A DNA stretch of 64,000 nucleotides from Klebsormidium nitens (Eukaryota > Streptophyta > Klebsormidiophyceae > Klebsormidiales > Klebsormidiaceae). This document shows positions 46,969-58,400 of this stretch, piece by piece (position 1 is the first letter of the stretch; each line of letters starts with the position of its first letter). Position numbers and translations under genes: made by a program. Below the pieces are notes generated by a model. It worked only from the letters and a program-made list of their open reading frames with translations. It was not told the origin of the DNA and did not search any database. The stretch is from NCBI GenBank assembly GCA_000708835.1, contig DF237348.1, forward strand, positions 21,639-85,638. Reading direction: 5' to 3'.

Positions 46969-48074
46969 TTTCTTCTCAAACAGGAACCTGCTCAGAAGAA
47001 AGCGGGTATGCAAGGTAAGATGGTAAGCACAGATTGGGGGCTAATAGCCGATTGTATTCCATTGTTGCTTAATCACAGAGGACCTGGGTAGCAACTCTTT
47101 AGACTGTCTACGCCAGACAGAAAATCAACCACCTGATCAGAGTGTACTAGTATTGTAATCGTGATGAAGGACCTGTTTCAAGGGCAACTCGGAGGATTGA
47201 GGGGGGTCGCCTTTTCACATGCCGTGAGTCAGTTGGAGCATCAGAAATCATCTTTCTAACCAGATTGAGTGTTCCAAAGTGCAATTGTCCAGTGTCCGAT
47301 CTGAAGCCAAGTTGGTTGTCGAAAGAACCACGTCATCCCCTATATCTCAATGAAAGCGAACCCAATGGTCATAGTAAACCTCTGATGCGCCCCGGCGGCA
47401 GACTCATGAAAGCTGCGGCAGTCGAGCGGCGCCTGTGCTTTGCCTCGGCGCCCATACACAACAAGTGTCAAAAGTGTGCAGCACTTCCAACACATTCACG
47501 TTTCACACTTGCTGTATCGTGCAAATGCTGCGCGATTGTGGGCCTCCAGAGACCAGAACCATTCCAAATCTGGGAAATGATCTGGTGCTCTGTGCCTAAG
47601 CTCTACGGGTACCCACCTGACGCTGCACGCGCTTGATTGTCGTCGCCCCCCTGCGAGTTTCTGTCGTGATATCTGTCGCGAAATCGTGCCCCAGGGAAGA
47701 AGGTCTACCTATGCAGATTCAACCTGAAAACAAGGACTAGCTTCAGCAAGGACAACCGCTTTCCGTGTCCCTTTTAATACCTCCATTGGCATCATCCCGT
47801 TCCATTGCGCATGGCATTGACGTTCTTCTGTTTCTTCTTTGAAGCCTCGACTTTAAATTTTGTTTTGAGCTCAAGCTGACGAAGGCGCGCGCTAGGCAAT
47901 TGCCATTCCGGCCGCAGTGACTTGCGTTCCGTACCGGAATGCTTGGAGTCCGGTCGGTCGACGCTTCTCATACGTTGCTTCCGGACTCGGTGCGCGGAAC
48001 AGACTCGACGGATCAAAACCCTCTGCCGAATGATCCCTGTGCGTCCGTCCGTCTGGCGGCCCGCGCGCCGCGCA
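46969..48074. other. intergenic, no convincing gene
   Basis: Separates two small divergent genes. A 123-codon frame at 47265-47636 (+) is Cys- and Pro-rich without recognisable features and is probably chance. Confidence 0.4.
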
Positions 48075-48080
48075 TATATA
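48075..48080 (+). promoter_or_regulatory. TATA box
   Basis: TATATA within a GCGC-flanked context (CGCATATATAGCGCGC), 173 bp upstream of the small frame at 48253. It is one of the few clear TATA boxes in the window. Confidence 0.5.
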
Positions 48081-48252
48081 GCGCGCACTGCGGCATGTAG
48101 TAACGTATACGTCAACCGTAATCTGAGGGAATTGAAGGGGAGCAAGGGCACAAGCGACATGCAGCGATTCGGGCCCTCTCGCTGTTTCAACGCGCATGGG
48201 CCTTTGAACTGAACCTACAGTGATACAGTACCTAGGTTTTCTAGCAAAAAGA

Positions 48253-48399
48253 ATGGCGGGCCAATTCAAGAACTTCAACATAATCATGACTATCATGGGA
48301 GGAAGCGCCGTATACCTAGGAGCTACCATGGCAATGGGACAAAGCAAAAGGGCCCTGGCGCAAAGCCCTGCCAAAAGCGTCGGAATTCTTTACTGCTGA
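48253..48399 (+). CDS. tiny membrane protein (48 residues)
   Basis: The ATG has a good context (AAGAATGGCG) and lies downstream of a TATA box. The product, MAGQFKNFNIIMTIMGGSAV onward, has one hydrophobic helix with GGSAVYLGATMAMG and a basic tail. It resembles the small accessory subunits of organelle membrane complexes in general layout, but I do not recognise it. A possible second exon with an acceptor at about 48567 (ATATGCAG) would change the C-terminus. Confidence 0.45.
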   Translation: MAGQFKNFNIIMTIMGGSAVYLGATMAMGQSKRALAQSPAKSVGILYC

Positions 48400-48991
48400 A
48401 AGGAAAGCGATCCACAACAGCGATTCGTTCACGACTGCTGAAACTTCAGAGACGCTTCTCGTATTGTTTACGAGAAGCACCAGCAGAGGCACGCAATGAG
48501 TAACCCACGTCGCCTCCAGACTGCGCTTGAACGGCTCACTACCCACTCTCTTTCCAATCAGATATGCAGGAAGACGGCAGGGAGGACCTCAGGAGGCAAA
48601 GAGCAGGTGGAGTCTGAGGGTGAAGAATGAAGGTATGTTACAGCATCTAGGGCTAGAAAAAGCAGTCGGTTTCGCATGCTTCGGCCTGTTGGCTTCACAT
48701 GATTCCTGTTGCTGTTGCCGCATATGTGCTCATTCTTCGTTGCTTCATCAATTCACATAGAAGCATGTAGATGAATCTCGCATGCTTCAAACTTTTAGTC
48801 CGTCCCCTTTATCCAGGCAACGAAGGAATGATTGAGTGGGCAAGGGCAGTCGTCAAAGTCTGGTGGTCGAGCGAGAACCGAGTGGGTTGGTGAAGTGTTT
48901 ATTATGAAGATTCACTAGTTTATAATTGTTCCAGAACCCGTTCACTGTAGGCTCCGCCGGATTGGCCTGTACGTTGAAACGGATGCTTAAC
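48400..48991. other. intergenic, no gene seen
   Basis: No coding frame with protein character. It includes a plausible acceptor and short frame at about 48567-48630 that may belong to the small gene upstream. Confidence 0.35.
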
Positions 48992-49267
48992 TCAATCCCG
49001 TAGAAACGAAGTATGCTTGCGAAGATGAAAGAAAGAAGGACTTCGATTCGGGTGAAGGACTCCGCTCGATGTGAAGGACTCCGCTCGATGTCCGAGATCG
49101 TTCATCATGTCCGGCCCAAAGTCTCCAGCCGCATATACGGTTTTAAGTTGCCTGATGTAGACAGACACCGTTGAATCTGATCTATTCGGCGGAGCTCCAC
49201 GGAGAACCTTATCAGGAGATTGGACCTTCAGTTTTTTGCGTATCTCTGCTTCGAAGCTGGAATCCAT
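48992..49267 (-). pseudogene. N-terminal fragment of a second recombinase-like protein
   Basis: A 91-codon frame beginning MDSSFEAEIRKKLKVQSPDK. Residues 30-50 (SDSTVSVYIRQLKTVYAAGD) resemble the start of the core-binding (SAM-like) domain of tyrosine recombinases of viral elements, where a phrase of the form T-x-x-Y-x-x-x-L-x-x-L/V-Y recurs. The rest is missing; the frame degrades around a 19-bp tandem duplication (GTGAAGGACTCCGCTCGAT twice, near 49055-49092). It lies just downstream of the larger recombinase remnant and on the same strand. The assignment is an inference from a short motif. Confidence 0.35.
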
Positions 49268-49329
49268 CGCCGTGAAACCGCCTCGTTGTTACTAATCTTT
49301 ATAGATATTTTTTGTGAGATACAGACGTC

Positions 49330-50208
49330 TTAAAGTCGATCTGGATTGAAGCGCTTTCCATTGTACTGGATCTTACCCAAGAACATTGACCAGTTGCTAG
49401 CGGTCATAACCGTCTGCGGCTGAGTGACAGAAGTCAAGAAGTAATCTCGAGGTATCAATCGAAGGGTTCGATGAAGATACTTGCTCAGCATCTTTGTTAG
49501 AGGGATTCGATCCCCGTCTTCGAAGACGAGTTTGTAATCTCCCTTGCGTTGTGAGGTCTGCAGCAAATAGCTTGCACCCTCGATCTGTTGGCCCTTCCGC
49601 AGGATTGGAAGCTCGTGCAATTTTACCCGACGACGATGCTCCTTACTCAGAAGCATATGCCATTCGAGGACGAGATGCCACATACAGATCTTCACCTCCT
49701 TAGGAGTGAGATCTCGATTCATGTCTTCGAGACTCAACTGTCTGACCTTGCGTGCGAGCTTCTTTCCGAATGTTTCGACCTCTTCAACGGTCATCTCTGA
49801 TGTGGCGTCCGAGGTCTTGGTCTCAATCTTTCGTTGAGCGGACTCCTTCAGAGCCTTGTTTTCCTTCCGAAACGGCTCATAGTAGGTTTGATAAGCCTCC
49901 GCATAACCGAGTTTGCGGCAAATAGCAAGAAAAGGGGCTAAGCGAGTACGCCTGCTTCCAGGGTTATCATAGCGCTCTAGAACAGCTGCAACGATCTTCT
50001 GAGCCTTACTCTTTATCCACGAAGGGTCCTCGGGCATTTTATCCTCGAAAACCATGTTCCATAGAAGATGAATCCCCTTGAGATACTGCTCTGTGGAACT
50101 CTCGGTCCTAATCCCATCAGCTAAGACCTTCCGTAGAGCATCCATAGTTATCACCCGTCTACGATGATGCAAGAACATATTTTTATAATGTCTTCCATTT
50201 CGCAACAA
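49330..50208 (-). pseudogene. tyrosine recombinase/integrase, C-terminally truncated
   Basis: A 292-residue frame that looks like the integrases of Polinton-like viruses and relatives. Residues 20-110 form an N-terminal helical core-binding domain (STEQYLKGIHLLWNMVF, then GSRRTRLAPFLAICRKLG). A coiled linker rich in Lys and Glu follows. Residues ~170-290 resemble the start of the catalytic fold: DLTPKEVKICMWHLVLEWHM, HELPIL, a KLVFEDGDRIPL beta hairpin, LHRTLRLIPRDYFLTSV and a SNWSMFLGKIQYNGKRFNPD stretch. The frame then stops, so the R-H-x-Y half with the catalytic Arg, His and Tyr is missing. Only part of an active site could remain, and the protein should be inactive as a recombinase. It is divergent from the MC1-like gene. 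Confidence 0.6.
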
Positions 50209-50299
50209 GTTATTTCAAAAAGGTCGGTCACAATAAAATGACATCGAAACCTCTCCTAAACGATTACTTTTTTGAAACTGCGTGCGGGGGGCCGAAAAT

Positions 50300-50327
50300 T
50301 GTTGAGAAATCTCGAGATTTCTCAACA
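50300..50327. repeat. perfect 28-bp palindrome between divergent genes
   Basis: A 28-bp perfect inverted repeat without spacer, TGTTGAGAAATCTC followed by its complement and centred on CTCGAG. It sits in the 218-307 bp gap between the recombinase remnant (-) and the MC1-like gene (+). It could be an operator for both promoters, a recombinase target or a replication-origin hairpin. Confidence 0.85.
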
Positions 50328-50515
50328 GAATAACTAGTTATTTAAAAAGCACTTGACACTTTTTCACTGTCTCTCCGCCTGCGTTTCACACCATATACAA
50401 TGTATAATATTGCTTGTAGCAGAGATTGTTGAATTTGCATAATATGAAATGCATTAGGGGGCGGGATTATTTTGTTCGAAACTATCATGACAAGTTGCAT
50501 CAGAGGCCAGTCGAT

Positions 50516-51013
50516 ATGGAATCCACGAAACGAAGCTTTCGGGTGATTGCTGCCTACGATGCGAAGGGGAATGATGCGCTTGCTCTGGTGAAGGATACAC
50601 GACTCGAGATCGACGCCAACAAGGGGCGCGTCTGTCAGGCAGGAGCCCGCGCAGGGTCCCAACTCTTTCGGACACAGAAATGTCAGGGGAAAAAGGTTTC
50701 CCTTCCACAGAGGGTGGTGGTCCTTATAAAAGAGACTACAAGAGGTTCAACAAATAAAAAGTATGGGTACTCCGTCGAGATCGGTCCGGTCAAGAAGTGT
50801 GACCGCCCGACTGGTTTGCCATTTCAAGGGACGTTTCAGAGCATAGCAACAAAGATGGAAGTCGAAGACATCGAGAATATGAAGCTCCGAAAGAAGTCTT
50901 CTAAGACGATTAAAGCCACCCAGAAGCCCAAGGCTAAATCCACCCGGAAGAAGCCTGACCCAGCAAAGACAACGGAATCAGTTGATTCCAATTCCGATTC
51001 AGACTCGGATTGA
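50516..51013 (+). CDS. MC1-like small basic DNA-binding protein
   Basis: An intact, intronless frame of 165 residues from the ATG at 50516 (195 from an in-frame ATG at 50426; the later one fits the domain better). RSFRVIAAYDAKGN opens the domain, followed by GRVCQAGARAGSQLF, where MC1-type proteins have a G-x-x-P-x-Q-A-A-x-K-A-like helix. Then come VVVLIKETTRGSTNKKYGYS and a strand pair: many viral and algal MC1-like proteins have an I-R-E-T-T-x-G-S-x-x-K-x-Y phrase at this place. The tail is Lys/Pro-rich (KSTRKKPDPAKTTE) and ends in an acidic SNSDSDSD run. MC1 bends DNA and packages chromosomes in archaea; a chromatin or virion-packaging role is inferred. The base composition is A+T-richer than in neighbouring host exons. 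Confidence 0.6.
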   Translation: MESTKRSFRVIAAYDAKGNDALALVKDTRLEIDANKGRVCQAGARAGSQLFRTQKCQGKKVSLPQRVVVLIKETTRGSTNKKYGYSVEIGPVKKCDRPTGLPFQGTFQSIATKMEVEDIENMKLRKKSSKTIKATQKPKAKSTRKKPDPAKTTESVDSNSDSDSD

Positions 51014-51557
51014 TTGCGTCATGGAGATCCGGTCCTGAGTCCACCGTTTGAGAGCGCCATGTGGCGGTCAGGACATTTGGTGTCTTAGTCAGAAGTTGCC
51101 TTCAATGGATTGCAGAGTGTAGCATGGCGACTCCAATCAACTTTCCGATTTCTTGCCACGTCAGCAAATTCGAGTCCGGAAGCTAGTACACATGCCCGCC
51201 GATCTAGAAAACACATCGATGAGCACCATGACACGCGCATTTGCTTACTGAACTTGATTGCGTGCTAACACCCTACTCATCAAGGACTACACAATTTGTC
51301 TATCAGAAGTGCTTAATCTCAAGACGAAATATTGCTCTTCCTAGCATGCGTAAGGGACGCGAGATCAAAAACTACTCCTATCCCCGCTATTGTGAACATG
51401 CTACCAATGGGATTCCGATTTGGAACGAGACAACAAGCAAGATATAAACTGGTCCACACCATCCTAGAACACTTTCGACTCATCGCCAAATGCCATCTGC
51501 AATGCGCGCACCACGCACACCACAAAGATAGCCTATTCAAATCGCTCGACTTGCACC
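51014..51557. other. intergenic, no gene seen
   Basis: Lies between the MC1-like gene (+) and the stop codon of the primase-helicase gene (-). It presumably contains the 3' ends of both. No coding frame or repeat was recognised. Confidence 0.45.
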
Positions 51558-54500
51558 TCACACTCGAGCAGCATCGAGCGCGTGCTCGAATCCCATAACC
51601 GCCAAGAGCTCCCTAGCCATGGCTGCCATCTGAGGAGGGTACATATGCCGCCCAATCTCGTTTTTGTCGTACTTGAAGTCTCGGTCAACCACTTGCTCCA
51701 GGAAATCGAGGGCGTGGATCGGCTTCGGCCCGAAGGTTTGCAAGAACTCCTCGCTAAGGTATGGCACGTCGTAGAACCGTGCCAGCTGAAACTTCTCCAT
51801 CTGCACTAACTCCCCCTCGCGATGTTCGTTTCTTTGGGACCGCCGTTCAATGTCGGCGAACTGGGCTTGCGAGATGTTAGGGGCGCTGATCATCTGCTCC
51901 AAGAGATACTCGCCCCCAAAAACCCCTTCTTCCGAGGGGACCGGGTTCACTTCGACCGCCTCTTCGTCTACGTTCTCGACGATGACGTGGCCGTCCGCCC
52001 TCAGCAAGTCTGTGAACTCCTGGTAGAAATGCGTCTGTCCGTTGAACATCTCCTTCTCGTTGTGAGCGAGAAGACGGGTTATTGGATGCACACAGTTCAG
52101 CCCGCCCCTTAGATTCTGGTTGAGGAACCACTGGTAGGTCTCTTCGACCCCCAGCCTTGCCTTGCTACCCGACCTGCTCATCTCCATCAACGACCCACCC
52201 ACTGACGGCCCCGCGGGTTCGGCGGGCAACCAGATGCCCTCCTGGAGATAGCACAGGACCCGTGGATTCTCCAACTTCCGTACACGGCCCTTCATCTGAT
52301 TGAGCCCCCGAGGGTGGGTGCTCTTCAGGCAGATGTACAGGAACATCTGGTGAAACCAGTCCTGGTTGAAATCCACGCCTGCTTCGACCGTGGGGCTGAT
52401 GATTACAAGCTGTTTCCGCCACTGCCTGTTCACATCCTGCAACCCTCGTTTGACTGCACCGTCCGAGTGCCGAGTGATGATGAGATCTGATCGCTCTCGA
52501 CCAGACCGCGCTCCTCGACCGCCGCCCCCAACTCTCGCACTTTTTCTGAGGACATGCTCACGATATAGACGTTGCGCCCAGCCCCAAGCGCCTCGAAAAC
52601 CGCCCCCTCCCACTTGACAAGCCCCTCGGTCTTGCCCTGAAGGAACTCAAACTCGAGGGGCCTCTCTGGAGCATGTTTGTTGACCACCACGGGGGAGCAG
52701 GATATCTCGTTCATCGTTAGGAACTCAAACGTCCGTTGCCCCAAATGCCCGTCCAGGAAGATGATCCGCCGCGCTCTTTTCATCAACTCGATAAGGAGCT
52801 GAATGACTCTGTGCCTCTCGCGAAGCGTGTCCGCCGACAGATGTGCCAAAATCGACTCGCTCTCGTCCAGGACGAGCAGGTCAAACGAGGGGGCGTCCTC
52901 GTCGTCTTCAGCAAGCAGCCCGGGCAAGCTGTCAGTTTGGACGATGACGCGGGGATGGTGTTCCCGGTCGGCGAGGGGGTGGATGAAGCGGTCGGGGCCG
53001 AGCATACGCCCATCCGCCTGCTTGAGATCTCCGTAGTGGGAGAAGCTCTGGTGCTTGCCTGCCGCGTCGAGAGCTTGCGTGCAGCGATAGGTGATCATGG
53101 AGACCTTCTTGAATCGTGAGTCTTCGGCTAGAAGAGCCGCAAGAAGGGTGCTCTTGCCGCTCCCCATGGGGCTCCTGATCGACAGATTTTTGTACCGGCC
53201 CTCCAGCCACCTGCACAAAGAAGTGAGATAGAGTCTTTGGATCCGTCTTCCGAAGCCGGCCGACTGGCAAGTGATGCAGCAATATTCCTTTCCTAACATA
53301 TGGCCTACACCTTGCAGATGGCAGAAGACTGGATTCCTTATTTCCCATGACAAGGTGTGGGCCCGTTCAAATGTTTTAGCCACTCATTTCAAGCCACTCC
53401 AAACCCACGAATCTGCTTCTGAACCGGCCCAGCAGCCACTTCTCCTCACAGCTATCCATAGAGGACCTGGCCTACACCTTGCAAATGGCAAAAGGCTGGA
53501 TTCCTTATTTCTATTGACAAGGTGTGGACCAGAGGCAGGGCACGTGCCCAAAGTCGGGTTTTGCCAACCTCGGCCCGGTGTCCGGTCGGGCTTGCTTATG
53601 GCCTACACCTTGCAGATGGCGAAAGACTGGTTTTCTTACCAGCATGAAAAGGTATGGCCCCGTTCACCAAACCCTGAAAGTGGGGGACCAGCGACAAAAC
53701 AAAAGGACTCCACCAGAATGTCAAGTCGACCATTAAAACCGAGACTGAAACCGAGCGTGTACGAACTCACTTGTTCACGATGTCATTGAAGACGACCTTG
53801 TCCGTCAGAGGGCGGACCCCGGCGCGAATCAGCTGCAGGTCCATGGGCGCGGCAGCCAGCGGGTGTCGATCCAGGTACTTCAGGTCGACCTCGACAGCAC
53901 CATCCTTCCAAGTTTCGTTGTCCACCCAGTAGGGCCCAAGGTACTTGGCCGGCAGGTTCTTGCAGCAGACACCCGTCTCCAGATCGACCCGCTCGCTGCT
54001 GCACACCGCGAACACGGCGTTCCTCTCGCGATCCGCGACACAGAGGATGTCCCGCTCCCCGGCATGCACGTGCCCCGAGTAGCACGGCTCGCTCCGATCG
54101 TGCCAGCTGAAGTTCAACGCGTTTGCCGACCCCCTGCGGTACGCCGTCGGGTGCAGTTTCTGGATGAGCTCCGTGCACCGTTGTACCTCATACATGCTCG
54201 CAGCTCTGGGGTTTAGGTGGCCTGGATTCTCTGGCCTCTCGCGCGCGCGCACCGCTCGAAACACGACGTCAGGGACCTTGATCATTTGAACGTGGTCATC
54301 GAACCAGGTGATGCAGGCGTCCGCGTACGGCTTGCTCTCGTCCAAGGGGATCAGCCGGCTCTGAGGGTTAGAGGGTTTGGAGCAGTAGGGGAGTCGGATC
54401 CCCCGGTTCCTGGTGTAGACCGACTGGTCGATCAGCTCGGCATAACGGTTGGGCAAGTGCTGGCCGAGCTTTCTCGCGAGATGCCCCGCTCCTTGAGGGT

Positions 54501-55077
54501 CCGCCGGGGGCGCCAGGTTGGAGCGGTAGACAAACTGGGGGGAGTGGGAGGAGACGACTAGGTGCAGGCTGAACTTGCCGCCCGGCCCATAGTCGCAGGG
54601 GATCCAGTTGAAGGCTTCCTTTGGAAGCTCGATGCCGTACTCCGAGCGGAAGATGGCCGTGATTTCCTCCTCAAAGGCCTCAATGACCGTTTCGAGGGAC
54701 TCTCCCTCTGGCAGGCCCCCGTCTCGTTCCAGATCCAGGTACGGCTTGCAGGGACACCCCGCTTTGATGGCCTCTTCCAAGTGAGGCTCGCCGCGCAGTT
54801 TGGGGTAAGCCGAGGGCCAATCCGGGTAAGACCCGAACTCCCGGGAGGGACGCAGGCGACGGATCTCGACCTGATGGCCGAGCACTTCCCCGTAACGACG
54901 GCAGCAACCCTGCGGCCCGTTCTTCGCGTCCTGGTAGTCGACCTTATCGTCGAACTTGCGCTTGGCAAAGAAGAAGGCGCCCAGCTCCGTCTTCTTGATG
55001 GTCAGCAACTTCCCGCCGTGCTCGCTGTGGACCACAATCTCGCCGGGGCGCAATCGAGGGTCCGCTGATGAGGCATC
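51558..55077 (-). CDS. primase fused to UL9-type origin-binding helicase (virus-derived)
   Basis: Exon 55077-53771 encodes an archaeo-eukaryotic primase of the herpes UL52/giant-virus class: acidic YLDLE near 54745, SLHLVVSSHS near 54550, DQSVYTRNRGIRLPY near 54420, and a Cys/His segment (CYSGHVHAGERDILC, then AVCSSE) near 54050. It splices with donor AACAA|GTGAGT to acceptor TTTGTGCAG|GTGG at 53210, giving DIVNKWLEGRYKNLSIRSP in frame. Exon 53210-51558 is an origin-binding-protein (Herpes_ori_bp) superfamily 2 helicase: Walker A SPMGSGKST, motif II LLVLDESESI, motif V-like SPTVEAGVDFN, motif VI QMKGRVRKLE. One frameshift (about 52480-52530, equivalent to one missing base) separates GLVESDQI from SDGAVKRGLQDVNRQW. 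Together they could prime and unwind DNA at an origin. Fused primase-helicases of this kind are known from large DNA viruses of protists and from integrated copies. Confidence 0.85.
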
Positions 55078-55497
55078 CTGCACGAAAGAAACCAGACCGA
55101 GTCACTGCTGGGAGACGTACAGCGGCCGCGGGAATCCGTACTTAGAGAAGCGCTGTTCTGAAGAGAGGCAGAATCTCATGTCTTTACACCACAGCAGCTG
55201 GTGCTGGTGCCGAATCTCACTAAGCTTGACCGCAATGATAAAGGGGTTTGCGTCAGGGTAAGGATGTTCCGAGAAGCAGCCTTGGGGCATTCGACGATCT
55301 TCGTCAGATAGACAAGTGCGGTGATACGAAGTCGATTGGCCGCCCCTGCTGAAGGGGTTCATAGAAGAATGGCCACTTCGAGGATTGAAATCCGGGCTCA
55401 CTCACTACTTAGCATGGTCCAGGTAGGTTACGTAAGCTCATGTCCGTTGACAAGGTACAAACGGGATGAGAATGTTTTCTGCACAATTGGGACTTAC

Positions 55498-58400
55498 AGC
55501 TTCTACTAAAGCCCAGGTCGCGGATTGAGAAGGCGGGTCGAAGTCGGGGGTTGCGCTGGGCTCGCCAGCTTCTGCACCGGGGGGCAGGCTTGCTGCGCTA
55601 CTGAGATGGTCGGAAGGGATCCCTTGGAGCCGCTGCCGTACATCTTGGCCCCTCTCAAGTTCCTGCAAAATCGCGAATGCTGGAATCAAACGCTCACAAT
55701 CGAGCCTGCCCTCGATTTTCAGAACACCGCTTGCTGTGGCCTACACCTTGCAGATGGTAGAAGACTGGTTTCCTAATTTCTAATGACAGTGTGTGGACCA
55801 GATGAGGACCAGAGGCGGGGCACGTGCTGTGGCGAGGGGCAAAACTTATGGCCTACACCTTGCAGATAGCGCAAGACTTGAATTCCTTATTTCCATTGAC
55901 AAGGTATGGACCAGAGGCGGGGCACGTGCACACAGTAGATTTGCCAACCGCGGCGTGCGGTCGGGCTTGCTTATGGCCTACACCTTGCAAATGGCAAAAG
56001 ACTGGTTTCCTTATTTCCAATGACAAGGTGTAGACCAAGTTTTTAAAGGAAGAGACGGGCCCTCACCCACCATCTGCAATTTCCACGAGCTTGCATTGCA
56101 TGGTTCAGCCGGGCTTTGTAAGCTCAGGTCAAGCGAAGAGTTTGACGGAATCGAATGCCTTTGCACGGTCGGAACTTACATCTCCAACTGAAGCGCAGGT
56201 CGCGAGTCGAGAACGCGGATCGAAGTTGGGGGCTGCGCTGGGCTCGCCAGATTCTGCAACGGGGGACCGGCTTGATGCGTCACTGGAACTCTCTGCAGGG
56301 ATCCCTTGGAGCCGCTGCTGCGCATCCTGGAGCCTCTCGAGTTCCTGCGTAACGTGCACACTGGATCTAACACTCGCATCCGAGCTTATCCTCATACCGC
56401 TTGCTTTGGCCTACACCTTGCAAATGGGAAAAGGCTGGGTTCCTTATTTCTAACAACAAGGTGTGGACCAGAGGCAAGGCACGTGCCTACCATCGATTTC
56501 TGCCAACCGCTGTGTGGTCGGGCTGGCTTATGGCCTACACCTTGCAAGTGGCAAAAGGCTGGGTTCCTTAATTCTAATGACAAGGTGTGGACCGGAGGCG
56601 GGGGAGTGGGCGCCCACCACGCCCATCCGCGCTCTGGCTCGAGCTTGCGTCCTAGTCCGACCCAACACGTCGGACCCAAGGCTGACACTGATTTTTGATG
56701 CAGTGCTTGACCGTGTATGCCTAACCGCTCATGATCAGTCCTGACACCCGCCCGACCATGCATGCCAAGCCCGCATGCCTGACCTTTAAAAGATCTATGA
56801 AAGTCTCTTAACAACGCAGCATGTGCGTTCTCTGGTACCGCCAGCCTCACCTCAGCCTGCCCAAGGGCCTCGTGTGGACTGTGCTGGATCGACTGCCGCA
56901 TCGCGCTGTCGAAGTGCCTGAAATCATAGGAAGCATATGGGTGAAAACATCAGCGATTATCGTAAAAATTGAGACGATTTGCTGTCTCGAGGGACGTTTC
57001 TGCAGCTGATCAGTCGACCTGCACCCGCACGCACAGACACGACGAGTCATTCAAGAGCAGAGGCTCACTCGCCACCCTGCCGGTCCTCCTCGCCAACTTC
57101 GGCCACTGTCACGTCCATGCCCGAGCGCTCCCGCAGGGCCTCGGCCGCGACTGCCACTTGGGCGGGTCGATGGCCCCCTCCCTGCACCTCAGGCATCCGC
57201 CGCATCGTCGCCTGCAAAACCAGCGAGTGCGTCTTTTCCATCCGATCTCGAAGGTAGCGGCTTTCTCTGCCTACGTCTAGATTCTGCTTTCTAGACGATG
57301 CTTCGACATCGGAGTCAGATGCAGGTAAACAGCAGAAAACAGATCAGCATTTTGGGGAGACCAGAGGCGGGGCACGTGCCCACCGTCGGTTTTGCCAACC
57401 GCGGGGTGCGGTCGGGCTTGCTTATGGCCTACACCTTGCATATGGCGAAAGCCTGGTTTCCTTATTTCCAATGACAAGGTGTAGACCAGAGGCTCATGCC
57501 TACCATAGCCATCCGGCTTGAGCTTGCGTCCAAGTCTTACCCAACATGTCGGACTCAAGCCTAATACTGATATTGTTGCACTGCCTGACCCTGCATGCCT
57601 GACCCCTCATGATCGGTCCTGACATCCGCCTGGCCCTGCCTGCCAAACCCGCAAGCCTGACCGTTGACGAATTATGACTGTCTCGAACAATAGCACGTGC
57701 TTTTCTCTTGTAACGTCAGCCTCACCTCAGCCTGCCTGAAAGCCTCCCGTGGGCTGTGCTGGACGGACTGCCGCACCGCCTTATCGAAGTGCCTGCAACG
57801 ATCGGAAGCATGTGGGTGATAACCTTGGCGATTAGCGTGAAGGACGTTTTGCTGTCTCGAGTACGTTTCTGCAGCTGATCTGCACCCGCACGCACGGACA
57901 CGACGAGTCATTCAAGAGCAGAGGCTCACTCGCCACCCTGCCGGTCCTCCTCGCCGACTTCGGCCACTCTCGCGTCCACGCGCGAGCGCTCGCGCAAAGC
58001 CTCGGCCGCGACTGCCTTTTGGGCGGGTTGATGCAGCCCTCCCTGCGCCTCAGGCATCCGCCGCGCCGTCGCCTGCGAAACGAGCGAGTGCGTGTTTCTG
58101 TCCGATCTCGAAGGTGGCGACTTTTTCTGCCCATGCCTAGCTTTTGTTTTCGTAAGATGCTCCAATATCGGAGTCGAATCCAGATGAACGGCAGCAAGCA
58201 GATGAGCATTTAGGGGAGATGTGCACGGAAGGCTGCATTTGGCTGCAAGGGATTCCAACCGCAAAAACGCAAAGCGACAGCACTGACGAGTGCGCCCGCG
58301 AGGGATGCGAGTCGCACTCCTATATCAGCCGGATGAGTTCGCACCTCCTGCCTGTTTTGATGGGGCCTCAATCCCTCTAGAGTCCGGAAATGAGCCTCAC

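Noticed and set aside
47265-47636. 123-codon plus-strand frame
   Set aside because: The composition is Cys/Pro-rich and irregular, with no domain, no supporting splice sites and no homology I recognise.
55102-55401. Open minus-strand frame just upstream of the primase exon, with protein-like composition, first considered as an exon of the primase-helicase gene
   Set aside because: Joining it to the primase exon in phase needs an intron of only 39 bp with a poor donor, whereas D1 at 55498 connects to 55077 cleanly in phase. It is probably intronic, though this is not settled.
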